Source of the DNA: Puniceibacterium confluentis
GTDB lineage: Bacteria; Pseudomonadota; Alphaproteobacteria; Rhodobacterales; Rhodobacteraceae
Assembly (NCBI RefSeq): GCF_007923445.1
Contig: NZ_VOJI01000007.1
Location: 62,001-126,000, forward strand
Length of the DNA: 64,000 nucleotides
Reading direction: 5' to 3'
The translations under genes and the position numbers were made by a program. This document shows positions 34,990 to 42,985 of this stretch, one piece after another. Under the pieces are notes generated by a model that was not told the DNA's origin, ran no database searches, and was given only the letters and a program-made list of their open reading frames with translations. How positions within the stretch are numbered: position 1 is the stretch's first letter; each line of letters opens with the position of its first letter.

Positions 34990-35020
34990 CTGGTCTTAAG
35001 ATCTGCGCAATCTGGACCGA
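34990..35020 (+). promoter_or_regulatory. Direct repeats CTGGTCTTAA / CTGGACCGA upstream of the MocR gene
   Basis: CTGGTCTTAA begins at 34990 and CTGGACCGA at 35012, 22 bases (two helical turns) apart, 16-46 bases before the regulator start. The 11-mer CTGGTCTTAAG is identical to the one upstream of xsc at 22989. This suggests autoregulation by the MocR protein. Confidence 0.55.
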
Positions 35021-35070
35021 TGCGCGGCGGAGCGCGTCGGCCTCCTCAGACCCCGGCCTTCTCCGCCGTC

Positions 35071-35748
35071 TCAGCCCATGCTGGTGTGGTCCTTGCGGGC
35101 CAGGGCGCGGCGGGCATCGTCGCGCAGGCTCCACAGCGCGATTGTTCCCCAGGCCACGCAGTAGAACGTCCCGATCCCCAGAACATAGATGCCGGGTATC
35201 GGTCCGATTGCCGCGCGCTCGGCCAGTTGCGGCAGCGTGGTCAGCGGAGTTGGATGCACGATCAGTTTGCCGACATAGGCGGTGGTCTGGATCAGCAGGA
35301 TCCAGAAATAGCTGCGACGGATCCGGCGGCCAATCGCGACCGCCATCGAGACGTGATAGCGCGGCGCCCAGTAATCGTCAGCCAGCTGGCGCTGCCAGCC
35401 GTCTTCCATGTGCAGATCGCCATCGTGCAGCATTGGGGCGAAAAAATGGATCTCCATCCACCGGCAGCGGGCGCGCCACACATTGAAATAGCGGTAGCGC
35501 CTGGCTTCGAGCATCAGGAAAAAGATGATCAGGATGCCGACCAGAACCAGCGGCAAGGGCGAGGCCTGGGGCGAGGAAAACGCAATCGACAGGGCGATGC
35601 CAAGCGTCACGACCGCCCAGTTGGTCGTCGTGTCCAGCCGGGTCCGCCAGATCGTCGAGCGATATACTTCGCCACGGTAGAGGTGCGCGATGGCACCGAT
35701 CTCGGCGGCATCAAGCTTTTTGCGTTCGAACAAGCTCCCTACCGACAT
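35071..35748 (-). CDS. DUF2270 membrane protein
   Basis: The 225-residue protein of unknown function has the DUF2270 start (AAEIGAIAHLYRGEVYRSTIWRTRLDTTTNWAVV) and about four membrane segments: two near residues 45-85, one near 145-165 and one near 185-210. The start at 35748 has GGGGAA about six bases upstream. The frame continues 16 codons further without support. The gene stands alone, between the MocR gene and the capsule export genes, all on the minus strand. Confidence 0.85.
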   Translation of the reverse strand: MSVGSLFERKKLDAAEIGAIAHLYRGEVYRSTIWRTRLDTTTNWAVVTLGIALSIAFSSPQASPLPLVLVGILIIFFLMLEARRYRYFNVWRARCRWMEIHFFAPMLHDGDLHMEDGWQRQLADDYWAPRYHVSMAVAIGRRIRRSYFWILLIQTTAYVGKLIVHPTPLTTLPQLAERAAIGPIPGIYVLGIGTFYCVAWGTIALWSLRDDARRALARKDHTSMG

Positions 35749-35897
35749 CACGCATTCCCCCACCCCAGCGTGCCATGATATCTGCTTAAAAAGCAAGCAC
35801 TTCGGAGGCCGCAGCGGCGGTGCCGCGGGAAAGAGGCGTCGCTGGCATGTGCCGGGGCGTGAAACGGCCTGTGCGCCCGCGCCGACTCTGGTTCAGC

Positions 35898-37586
35898 TCA
35901 GGACGAGACCTGTTCGCGCAGGATCGAAGCGGTGAGAGAGATCATCAGGTAAATGCCGGAAAAGATCAGGAACGCCAGCATGGTATTCTCGAATTTGCGC
36001 GGATAGCTCGCATCTTCGGAGGCCACCGGAACCACCGATGTCGTCAGATACCGCGCCTGGCTGTCAGCATCCCGGCGCGCCTGTTCCAGACGTTCCAGTG
36101 CGGTCTGCAGCATCATGTCCCGCGTTGCCAGGTCGGCCTGCGACAACTGGATCTGAATCGCCAGTTCACCCAGCGAGTTTTCACCCGTCGCGGCCGAGGT
36201 CATTTCGGCGTTGAGCTCTGCCAGCAGCGTCTCGAGCCGTCGCACATCCCCCCGCGCGCCCTCGACCCGCGACGCGTTGGGGCGCGCGTTGTCGAGCAAG
36301 GCCGCGAGCTGCAATTGTTTTTCCTGCAATTGCACTTCGATGTTGTTGACCTGTCCCCGCAGCGCCGCGATCCGGCCTTCGGGGTCCACGATTGACCCTT
36401 CCTGCTGCAACCGTACAAGCCGCTCCTGCGCCTCCATGCGGTTGACCTCCGCGTCGGCCAGTCCGGCCTCGGCATCAATCACCGCATTCGAGCGCTTGCG
36501 CAGCGACAGGTTGTCGACCCGGTCCTCGGCATAACTGATCAGGGCGCGGGAAAATTCCGCAGCGGTTTCGGGGTCGGCGGCGGCGATCTCCATCTTGATC
36601 ACACCTTCGGTCGGATCATACCCGATCTCGATGTTGCGCTTGTACAGCTTGTAGGCTTCTTCGTTCGAGGGGTCTTTGCCCAGCCGCTGAATCGGGTCGA
36701 TCCAGTCCTGCGTGAAGTGCGCCTTGAAACCTTCGTCCTCGTCCAGCCGCAGCATGGCGTCCTTGGAGGTCAGATAGCTCTGCACGGCGATGGCGTCCTG
36801 ATTGGTGGCGAACTGGGTGCCGGAAAAAAGGCTGCTCATGCCGCCGCCACCACTCTCGGCCTTGAGGATCAGGAATTCGGATTTGGTGGCGTACATCGGC
36901 GTCGCCACGGCATAGAAATAATACCCCGCCAGAATCGTCGGCAGAAACACGAAAAATGCCAGCCGGGTCAGCAGCAACAGCGACTTGCGGCGGCGGCGGC
37001 GGGCCAGATCCTGCTGGATCCGGCCAATTTCCGCCATCCGCCGTTCGGCCGGGCTGCCGACTTCGGTCGACGGCAGGGTCTGTTTGGCGGTCTGAATGGT
37101 CTGCGGCAACTGCACGCGCCCGTCGGAGCGCGCGGGCAATCCCGGTTCGCTGCCCGGTGCGGTGCTTTCGTCCTGCGGGACAACGAGTTCCAGCATGTTG
37201 GAGCGCTGAAACGGATCAATTCCACGGCTGCGCAGAAGCCGCACTGCATCAAAATCCGATGTCGGCGCCAGCCCGTGTTTCTGCGCCACACGTCGCGCCA
37301 TGCGCAACTGGCGCCCGGTGAGCCCCTCCTGGCGGATCGCCTGCATGTCCGTCTCGCCAGCCACCTGTTTGGCAGAGGAAACGTCGCCCGCCAGCGGCGT
37401 GCGGGCCTCGGGTTCCGGTTGCGCCGGCCCCCCCGTCACAGGCGCGGGACCCGCAGGCGGAGTGGCCGCGACAGCCGACGCGGTCTCGACCGGCGCTGGC
37501 GGTTGCACCGCCTCGGGCTTGCCGGTGCCGTCAGACGCCGTCGAGCGGCGGATGCGAAATTTCTTAGCCTTGGGTTTCATAGTCAT
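35898..37586 (-). CDS. Capsule polysaccharide export inner-membrane protein (KpsE/RkpR/BexC-like)
   Basis: The ~562-residue polysaccharide co-polymerase-type protein spans the periplasm and links the ABC exporter to the outer-membrane channel. The N-terminal ~200 residues are cytoplasmic and Pro/Ala-rich. A membrane segment follows at about 205-228, then a long periplasmic part with coiled coil (about 380-500: LADAEVNRMEAQERLVRLQ) and a second membrane segment near 535-557. KpsE proteins are usually shorter (about 380), so the cytoplasmic extension is an addition. The start lies inside the end of the kpsT-like gene (~23-base overlap), showing coupling. ATGs at 37586 and 37580 are both possible. 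Confidence 0.85.
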   Translation of the reverse strand: MTMKPKAKKFRIRRSTASDGTGKPEAVQPPAPVETASAVAATPPAGPAPVTGGPAQPEPEARTPLAGDVSSAKQVAGETDMQAIRQEGLTGRQLRMARRVAQKHGLAPTSDFDAVRLLRSRGIDPFQRSNMLELVVPQDESTAPGSEPGLPARSDGRVQLPQTIQTAKQTLPSTEVGSPAERRMAEIGRIQQDLARRRRRKSLLLLTRLAFFVFLPTILAGYYFYAVATPMYATKSEFLILKAESGGGGMSSLFSGTQFATNQDAIAVQSYLTSKDAMLRLDEDEGFKAHFTQDWIDPIQRLGKDPSNEEAYKLYKRNIEIGYDPTEGVIKMEIAAADPETAAEFSRALISYAEDRVDNLSLRKRSNAVIDAEAGLADAEVNRMEAQERLVRLQQEGSIVDPEGRIAALRGQVNNIEVQLQEKQLQLAALLDNARPNASRVEGARGDVRRLETLLAELNAEMTSAATGENSLGELAIQIQLSQADLATRDMMLQTALERLEQARRDADSQARYLTTSVVPVASEDASYPRKFENTMLAFLIFSGIYLMISLTASILREQVSS

Positions 37587-38223
37587 AGAGCTGTTTCGCT
37601 TCTTCCAAGGTTTCAAACATGTGCAGCCTGCCATCCATCAGAACGGCCGCCTTGCGGGCAAATTTTTCCAGAATCGCGGGCTGGTGCGATACGATGATGA
37701 TCGTCGTGGTGCGCAGCCGTTCCGCCAGAATATCGCCCGCTTTGCGGTTGAACTCCACATCCGTCGAATTCGGCATGCCTTCGTCGATCAGATAAATATC
37801 GAAATCCAGCGCCAACATCAGCGAAAAAGTGAACCGCGAGCGCATCCCAGAGGAGTAGGTGCCAAGCGGCTGGTCAAAGTATTCCCCCAACCCGCAGAGC
37901 CAGCGGCAGAAGGATTCGACATAATCCGGATCCAGACCATAGAGCCGGGCTATGAAGCGGGAGTTTTCCATCGCCGAGTGTTTGGAAATCACTCCACCCA
38001 TGAACCCCAGCGGAAAGGATACCCGGCATGTGCGGCGGATTTCGCCTTCGTCCGGCTTTTCAAGCCCTGCCATCATGCGGATCATCGTGGTCTTGCCGGT
38101 GCCGTTGGGCGCGAGAATTCCAAGAGATTCGCCGAGATCGACACGGAACGACGCCCGGTCCAGGATGACCTTGCGCTGAGATCCCGTCCAGAAAGACTTG
38201 CTCACATTGTCGAACTCTAACAT
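37564..38223 (-). CDS. Capsule polysaccharide ABC transporter ATP-binding protein (KpsT-like)
   Basis: The 219-residue ATPase powers polysaccharide export. Walker A reads APNGTGKTT (38-46), with Ala in place of the usual first Gly. The signature is SSGMRSR and Walker B is DIYLIDEG, all in KpsT style. The matching permease (KpsM) is normally next door, but here only the KpsE-like gene follows. The permease must be elsewhere in the genome. Its promoter should lie in the AT-rich stretch 38224-38340. Confidence 0.88.
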   Translation of the reverse strand: MLEFDNVSKSFWTGSQRKVILDRASFRVDLGESLGILAPNGTGKTTMIRMMAGLEKPDEGEIRRTCRVSFPLGFMGGVISKHSAMENSRFIARLYGLDPDYVESFCRWLCGLGEYFDQPLGTYSSGMRSRFTFSLMLALDFDIYLIDEGMPNSTDVEFNRKAGDILAERLRTTTIIIVSHQPAILEKFARKAAVLMDGRLHMFETLEEAKQLYDYETQG

Positions 38224-38510
38224 TCACTGGTCCTGGCACTGCTCTGCCGCGCTCTTATCCGAGCTGGTTTGCGGCCGTCTTAATGGTAAAATTTGTTGAT
38301 AATATGACTGTTTTTTCAAGGAAATGGCAATCATCTCTCTGTGACGGGCCGCTCGGGCAAACTGACCTTCGCCACGGGCCGCACAGCTGATTTCGCAGGG
38401 TCAGGTTCGCAGTGTACGCCCGCCTCCCGTGTCGCTTGGATGCAAGAATGCTTTGAAGTCCGGCGACCGCAGGTTACCTTTCCTGCAGATGCAACCATGG
38501 GAGTGGATCC

Positions 38511-39296
38511 ATGACACATACGCGCCGCACATTCCTGCAGGCCGCCGCGATGAGCGCGGGAGCTGTGACCGTCCTGCCCTATTCCGCCCGTGCCGCGGCC
38601 CACGCCAGCGACATGTTCCCCACACCGGCGGGGGAGATCACCGTCCATCCGGTGGAACATGCGTCCTTCGTGATGGAGACACCGGCAGGAGTGATCTGCT
38701 GCGATCCGGTCGGTGCCGCATCGCTCTACGAAGGCCTGCCGGCGGCGGACATCATCCTGGTGACGCATGAACACGGGGATCACTACAATGCGGACACCCT
38801 GACCGCGTTGATGGGCGGGCAGACCGCTCTCCTGACAAACCCTGCCGTCCATGACCTGCTGCCCGAGACCCTCAAATCCAGAGCCAGCCGTATCGGCAAC
38901 GGCGAAAGCATTGAAATGGCGGGCCTGAAGATTGACGCCGTGCCGGCATACAATTTCACCGAAGGGCGCACCAATTTCCACCCGAAAGGCCGCGACAACG
39001 GCTATGTCCTGAGCTTCGATGGCTTTCGGGTCTACATCTCGGGTGATACCGAAGATACCCCGGAAATGCGTGCGCTTGCAGACATAGACATCGCGTTCCT
39101 CTGCATGAATTTGCCGTTCACGATGGATGCTCAGGCCGCCGCCTCGGCGGTGGCTGATTTCCGGCCGGACTATGTCTACCCCTACCATTTCCGGGGTCGC
39201 GACGGCGGCACCCAGGATCCGGCCGTCTTCGCCGGGCTGGTGAGCGACGCGGTCGAGGTGAAGATCGCGAACTGGTATCCGAACGGGCTCGGCTGA
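38511..39296 (+). CDS. Tat-exported metallo-beta-lactamase-fold hydrolase (UlaG-like)
   Basis: The 261-residue protein starts with a twin-arginine signal (TRRTFLQ at 4-10, hydrophobic to ~29), so it should be folded in the cytoplasm and exported. The mature part has the MBL metal site THEHGDHY (HxHxDH at 86-91), a GDTE segment in the middle and YPYHFRG near the C-terminus. It resembles the UlaG-type subgroup of MBL proteins. The substrate is unknown. The gene stands alone and is convergent with the GntR regulator at 39477. Confidence 0.85.
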   Translation: MTHTRRTFLQAAAMSAGAVTVLPYSARAAAHASDMFPTPAGEITVHPVEHASFVMETPAGVICCDPVGAASLYEGLPAADIILVTHEHGDHYNADTLTALMGGQTALLTNPAVHDLLPETLKSRASRIGNGESIEMAGLKIDAVPAYNFTEGRTNFHPKGRDNGYVLSFDGFRVYISGDTEDTPEMRALADIDIAFLCMNLPFTMDAQAAASAVADFRPDYVYPYHFRGRDGGTQDPAVFAGLVSDAVEVKIANWYPNGLG

Positions 39297-39337
39297 CCTG
39301 GAGTCCTTGTCTGCCCGAAAACGGTTCCATACCTGTC

Positions 39338-39437
39338 GGGGGCTCCGCCCCCGGCGCCTTTGGCGCCTCCCCCGGAGTATTTGAAAAGAGAAGAAACAGT
39401 GGACCTGCCCTGCAATTCTTCTCTTTTCAAATACTCC
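39338..39437. repeat. GC hairpins plus 22-bp perfect inverted repeat between convergent genes
   Basis: Two GC hairpins lie at 39338-39352 (GGGGG/CCCCC) and 39353-39367 (GGCGCC-TTT-GGCGCC). They are followed by a perfect 22-bp inverted repeat, 39374-39395 against 39416-39437, with a 20-base spacer. The arm begins GGAGTATTTGAAAAG. Similar GC-stem plus GGAGTATTT elements are, as I recall, dispersed in many Rhodobacteraceae genomes. Here the arm is present in both orientations and could also work as a bidirectional terminator. Confidence 0.85.
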
Positions 39438-39476
39438 CGCCGGAGGCGTCCCGGCTGCAAACCTCTTCGCCTGGGT

Positions 39477-40121
39477 CTAGAATGTGGACAGTCGTTGAAA
39501 GCTCATTGAAATATGGGCGCGGCGGATCAGGGCCGCGGCGTGCAGGTCGTGCGCTCTGAGTGCCGTCTCTGTCTGTTGCATTTCCTCCAGAAAGATGGCG
39601 CATTCTTCGGCCAGATCGAGGCGGGGAATTGCCTTGAGCCAGATTCTGGCAGTGCGGAAATAGAGCCGTTCGGCAACGTCGCGCAGGGCATCGTTGCCGC
39701 TGAGCGACAGACCGAAGCGATGATAGTCCATGTTGAGTCCGGCAAAGACACGCGGATCGGGACAGGCGACCAGTGCATGGCCGCGCGCGACGAAGTCTTT
39801 TATCTCGTCAAGCGTCGCCGCGGTTGCGGGGCGCGGCGACAGGTGTCCGGTCAACTGCGCCAGTTCCAGCCGCAGGGCGTAGGTCTGCGCCAGCTCACCG
39901 ATCTCGACGTCGGTCACCAGTGTTCCGACGCCGTGGCGCGACACCACCAACCCCTCGTCTTCGAGGCGGGCAAGTGCCCGGCGCAGCGGTGTGCGTGACG
40001 TCCCGAATTCCGACGCCAACGCCTCTTCGGACAGGCGGGTGCCGGGCGGGTAGTCGAGCAGGCAGATGCGGCTGCGCAGTTCGACGTAAAGACGCAGGTG
40101 GCGGCTGGTGGCCTCACTCAT
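39477..40121 (-). CDS. GntR-family transcriptional regulator, FCD subgroup
   Basis: The 214-residue protein has an N-terminal winged helix (LSEEALASEFGTSRTPLRRALARLEDEGLV) and an all-helical FCD ligand domain (about 80-205). FCD regulators commonly bind TNGTNNNACNA-like palindromes and respond to organic or amino acids. It is the last gene of the minus-strand unit with the M20 deacylase and the DoeA-like hydrolase. Its start overlaps the deacylase stop (ATGA, 40118-40121). It is the obvious candidate for the GTTGTGCACAAC sites at 42584-42700. Confidence 0.88.
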   Translation of the reverse strand: MSEATSRHLRLYVELRSRICLLDYPPGTRLSEEALASEFGTSRTPLRRALARLEDEGLVVSRHGVGTLVTDVEIGELAQTYALRLELAQLTGHLSPRPATAATLDEIKDFVARGHALVACPDPRVFAGLNMDYHRFGLSLSGNDALRDVAERLYFRTARIWLKAIPRLDLAEECAIFLEEMQQTETALRAHDLHAAALIRRAHISMSFQRLSTF

Positions 40122-41293
40122 GCCGCGCAGCTTTCTCCGAGACCCCGAAGCATGGAGAGGCAGTCCGAGAGTTGCGCCCTGCTGACGTATTCGTCCGGCT
40201 TGTGTGCCTGCGCGATCGAGCCGGGGCCGCAGACCACGGCGGACATGCCCAGTTGCTGGAACAGCCCGGCCTCGGTGTTGAAGGGCACCACATCGGCGGT
40301 CTCGCAGCCTGTGAGGGCCGCGACCAGCGTGCGGGCCATGTTGACCTCCATCGGTTCCAGCCCGATCACCTCGCCGATCACCTGGGTCGAGATGTCGGCG
40401 CGCGGACTGACGGCGCGCATGGCGGGCAGCAATTCGGTTTCGATGTAGGCTTCGAGCATTTCCTTGACGAATTCCGAATCGCCATACTGGACCGGGCGCA
40501 TTTCCCATTCGAGTTCGGCCTTGCCGGGAATGACGTTGTGCGCGTGCCCGCCGTGCAGCCTGCCGATGTTCACCGTTGTCCAGGCCGGATCGAACCGCGA
40601 TTCGCGGGGGGCGCGGCCCTTGAGTTCCTCGGCCAGTTCCATCAGGCGGGTGGCGTATTTCACCGCATAGGCCACGGCGTTCACGCCACGGTCGGGGTTG
40701 GATCCATGGCCTTCGAGCCCGGTGAAGCGGGTGGTATATTCGCAGCACCCCTTGTGCCCTTCGATGATGCGCATTTCGGTCGGCTCGCCGATGATGGCAA
40801 TCGAGGGACGGAAACCGCGCTTTTTCAGCTCGGGAACAAGGGATTTCGCGCCGATGCAGCCGGTTTCCTCGTCATGGGTGAAGCAGAAGTGTATCGGCCG
40901 CCGCAGGTTGTGGGTGCTGAAGGGGCCGGCCATGGCGAGGGCGGCAGCGATGAAGCCTTTCATGTCGCATGTGCCGCGCCCCATCAGGAAATCGCCGCGC
41001 GTGAGCAGTTCGAACGGGTCCGAAGACCAGTCCTGATCGGTCACCGGCACCACGTCGGAATGGCCTGACAACAGGATGCCACCGTCGCAGTCGGGCCCCA
41101 GGGTGCCAAACAGGTTGGCCTTTTTGCCGGTGGTGTCATGGAACAGTTCCACCCGTGCGCCCGCGTCTTCGAGAAGGGTGGCCATATGCGCCATCATTTC
41201 GATGTTCGGATCGACCGAGACAGTGGGGTAAGCGATGAGATCGGCGAGGATCGCTTCGGTCCGGGTCAGGAGGCTGGTGTCGGAAAGGCGCAT
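40118..41293 (-). CDS. M20-family deacylase (ArgE/acetylornithine deacetylase-like)
   Basis: The 391-residue metallohydrolase is of the ArgE/DapE group. Metal-site residues are visible: His78 and Asp80 in SGHSDVVP, Asp110 in GTCDMKG, and Glu142/Glu143 in HDEETG. It should remove an acetyl or other acyl group from an amino acid or diamine. Since arginine-biosynthesis ArgE genes normally stand elsewhere, the coupling to a DoeA-like hydrolase and a GntR regulator indicates a catabolic role, possibly deacetylating the N-acetyl-diamino acid released by that hydrolase. The exact substrate is unknown. Confidence 0.85.
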   Translation of the reverse strand: MRLSDTSLLTRTEAILADLIAYPTVSVDPNIEMMAHMATLLEDAGARVELFHDTTGKKANLFGTLGPDCDGGILLSGHSDVVPVTDQDWSSDPFELLTRGDFLMGRGTCDMKGFIAAALAMAGPFSTHNLRRPIHFCFTHDEETGCIGAKSLVPELKKRGFRPSIAIIGEPTEMRIIEGHKGCCEYTTRFTGLEGHGSNPDRGVNAVAYAVKYATRLMELAEELKGRAPRESRFDPAWTTVNIGRLHGGHAHNVIPGKAELEWEMRPVQYGDSEFVKEMLEAYIETELLPAMRAVSPRADISTQVIGEVIGLEPMEVNMARTLVAALTGCETADVVPFNTEAGLFQQLGMSAVVCGPGSIAQAHKPDEYVSRAQLSDCLSMLRGLGESCAA

Positions 41294-41337
41294 GTCTACC
41301 TGTGTCTGGAAAAAGATGTGGCGGAGGGGCGGGGCGG

Positions 41338-42534
41338 TCAGTCCTTGATAAACATCTTGCGGGGTCGGTCACAGAAGGTTTCTGCCGGGCCGTCGTCCTT
41401 GATGACGATGGATTCGGTGATTTCCAGACCCCAGTCGGCCATCCACAGCCCTGGCATGAAATGAAAGGTCATGCCGGGTTCGAGAACGGTTTCGTCCTCG
41501 GCCCGCAGCGAGATGGTCCTTTCGCCCCAGTCCGGCGGATAGCTGAGGCCGATGGGGTAGCCACAGCGCGCGCCGCGTTCGATCCCGGCCGATTCCAGCG
41601 GTGCCGCAAGGGCGTTGGCGATGTCGCAGGCGCGGTTGCCGGCGCGGGCGACCTCGAGCCCGGCTTCCAGCCCCTCGACCAGTGCGGCCTCGGCACGCAC
41701 AAAGATATCCGATGGCTGACCAAGAAAGATCGTGCGGCAGAACGGTACGTGATAGCGCCGGTAACAGCCTGAAATCTCGAAGAACGTCGCCTCGCCCTTG
41801 TTGAACGGCCGACCGTCCCAGGTCAGGTGCGGCGCTGCGGCATCCGACCCCGACGGCAGCAGCGGCACGATGGCGGCATAGTCGCCCCAGTGTCCGTCGG
41901 CACCCATGATCGCGTCGCGCTGGACCTCGGCCACCACCGCGTTCTTGGCGACGCCCGGTTCGACCCGTTCCAGCAGACCGTCGACGATCTTTTCCGAGAT
42001 CCTGGCGGCACGGCGCATGAACACCAGCTCTTCCTCGGATTTCACGCCACGCTGCCAGTTCACCAGCGCGGTGGCGTCAATCAGTGTCGCATTCGGCAGT
42101 TCGGCGGCGAGCGTCATGTACGCCTTGGCGGAGAAATAGTAATTGTCGAGTTCGACGCCGATGCGCTGCTTGTCCAGTCCCATGCCGATCAGCCGTTGCG
42201 CCAGATCCTGCATCGGGTGGCGCTCCGTGGATTGCACGTAGTTGTCGGCATAGCCGATGCAGCGGTCATCGCCCATCCACACGGTGCGGATCGCGCCGTT
42301 GCTGTCTTGGTTGCGTCCCCACCACACCGGATCGGCGTCGGGCAGCACCAGAACCCCCTGATGCACGTAGAACGACCAGCCATCGTAGCCGGTGAGCCAG
42401 GCCATGTTCGAAGGGTCGGTGACCCACAGCAGATCGACGCCCGCCCGGTCCATGGCGGCGCGGGTCTTGGCGAGTCGGCGTTTGTATTCGCCTTCGCTGA
42501 AGGGCAGGTCTTTGGCAAAGCGGTGGTTGAGCAT
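41338..42534 (-). CDS. M24/creatinase-family hydrolase, ectoine hydrolase (DoeA/EutD)-like
   Basis: The 398-residue pita-bread-fold protein shows strong DoeA-type segments: VTDPSNMAWLTGYDGWSFYVHQ (38-59), VQSTERHP (100-107), ELDNYYFSAKAY (128-139), YPIGLSYPPDWGERT (326-340) and MTFHFMPGLWMADWGLEITES (355-375). The dinuclear metal ligands of aminopeptidase P are not conserved. For example, residues 252-264 read FEISGCYRRYHVP where peptidases have two Asp ligands. This favours a creatinase or ectoine-hydrolase type ring opening and not peptide cleavage. It is the first gene of the unit. The ATG at 42534 has AAGGA upstream, and the open frame beyond it crosses the operator region. Confidence 0.82.
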   Translation of the reverse strand: MLNHRFAKDLPFSEGEYKRRLAKTRAAMDRAGVDLLWVTDPSNMAWLTGYDGWSFYVHQGVLVLPDADPVWWGRNQDSNGAIRTVWMGDDRCIGYADNYVQSTERHPMQDLAQRLIGMGLDKQRIGVELDNYYFSAKAYMTLAAELPNATLIDATALVNWQRGVKSEEELVFMRRAARISEKIVDGLLERVEPGVAKNAVVAEVQRDAIMGADGHWGDYAAIVPLLPSGSDAAAPHLTWDGRPFNKGEATFFEISGCYRRYHVPFCRTIFLGQPSDIFVRAEAALVEGLEAGLEVARAGNRACDIANALAAPLESAGIERGARCGYPIGLSYPPDWGERTISLRAEDETVLEPGMTFHFMPGLWMADWGLEITESIVIKDDGPAETFCDRPRKMFIKD

Positions 42535-42583
42535 CTGGCATCCTTGAAGAATTTGTGACGCGGCTGTTCCTTTGGTGCCTGAA

Positions 42584-42591
42584 TGTGCACA
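42584..42591. promoter_or_regulatory. Palindrome TGTGCACA(ACTT), probable GntR/FCD half of a site pair
   Basis: The 8-bp palindrome TGTGCACA is followed by ACTT, matching the right part of the perfect site at 42689 (shared TGTGCACAACTT). It lies about 50 bases upstream of the hydrolase start. Binding by the FCD regulator encoded in the same unit is inferred. Confidence 0.5.
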
Positions 42592-42688
42592 ACTTGGCCG
42601 CAAGAAAAGCGACATGGCCCTGACGCTTGTGGGACAGTCGCCTATTTTGCTGGCAAAAAGCCTGTGTTGTGTGGTTGATGCCGTCCTG

Positions 42689-42700
42689 GTTGTGCACAAC
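42689..42700. promoter_or_regulatory. Perfect 12-bp palindrome GTTGTGCACAAC, probable GntR/FCD operator
   Basis: The perfect palindrome fits the TNGTNNACNA pattern typical of FCD-type GntR operators. It is 105 bases from the related site at 42584 and ~155 bases from the hydrolase start. Confidence 0.55.
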
Positions 42701-42985
42701 TTTCGTCCCGGTTTTGCCACCCGGGGGCAATGATTCTGGATCGGCGGGCGCATGATTTGTCGGCACTCAGCCGGGGGCGGAAGGGTGCGGGGCAGGCTGA
42801 AGGGGGCATTTTGCCAAATGTTCCGGGCGATTTGGCTGCGGGACGCCAGGAATCTGATCAAATGACCTGTTGTGCCCGCAATTCCGACAGAATTTTCGCA
42901 AGGCAGTTGCAACGCGGCCTGTCACGGGGTTTAGTCATGAGTATGACAGCGGAAAAAATCCGCGGAACAAACAGGGAGCCAGTCT

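Larger units (their letters stand above)
42535..42985. other. Divergent control region between hydrolase unit and ABC transporter unit
   Basis: These 451 bases between two divergent units hold both promoters and the palindromic sites at 42584 and 42689. Nothing coding is supported: short frames on either strand lack domains. The presence of both sites on the hydrolase side suggests that its promoter is the main regulated one. Confidence 0.6.

Noticed and set aside
38331-39188. 285-codon minus-strand open frame opposite the Tat-MBL gene
   Set aside because: The plus-strand gene has a Tat signal and an HxHxDH site. The antisense reading has neither domain nor start signal.
40118-42534. Naming the deacylase argE and the hydrolase doeA outright
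   Set aside because: The deacylase sits in a catabolic unit and the standard ectoine partners are missing, so the gene names would claim more than the sequence shows.
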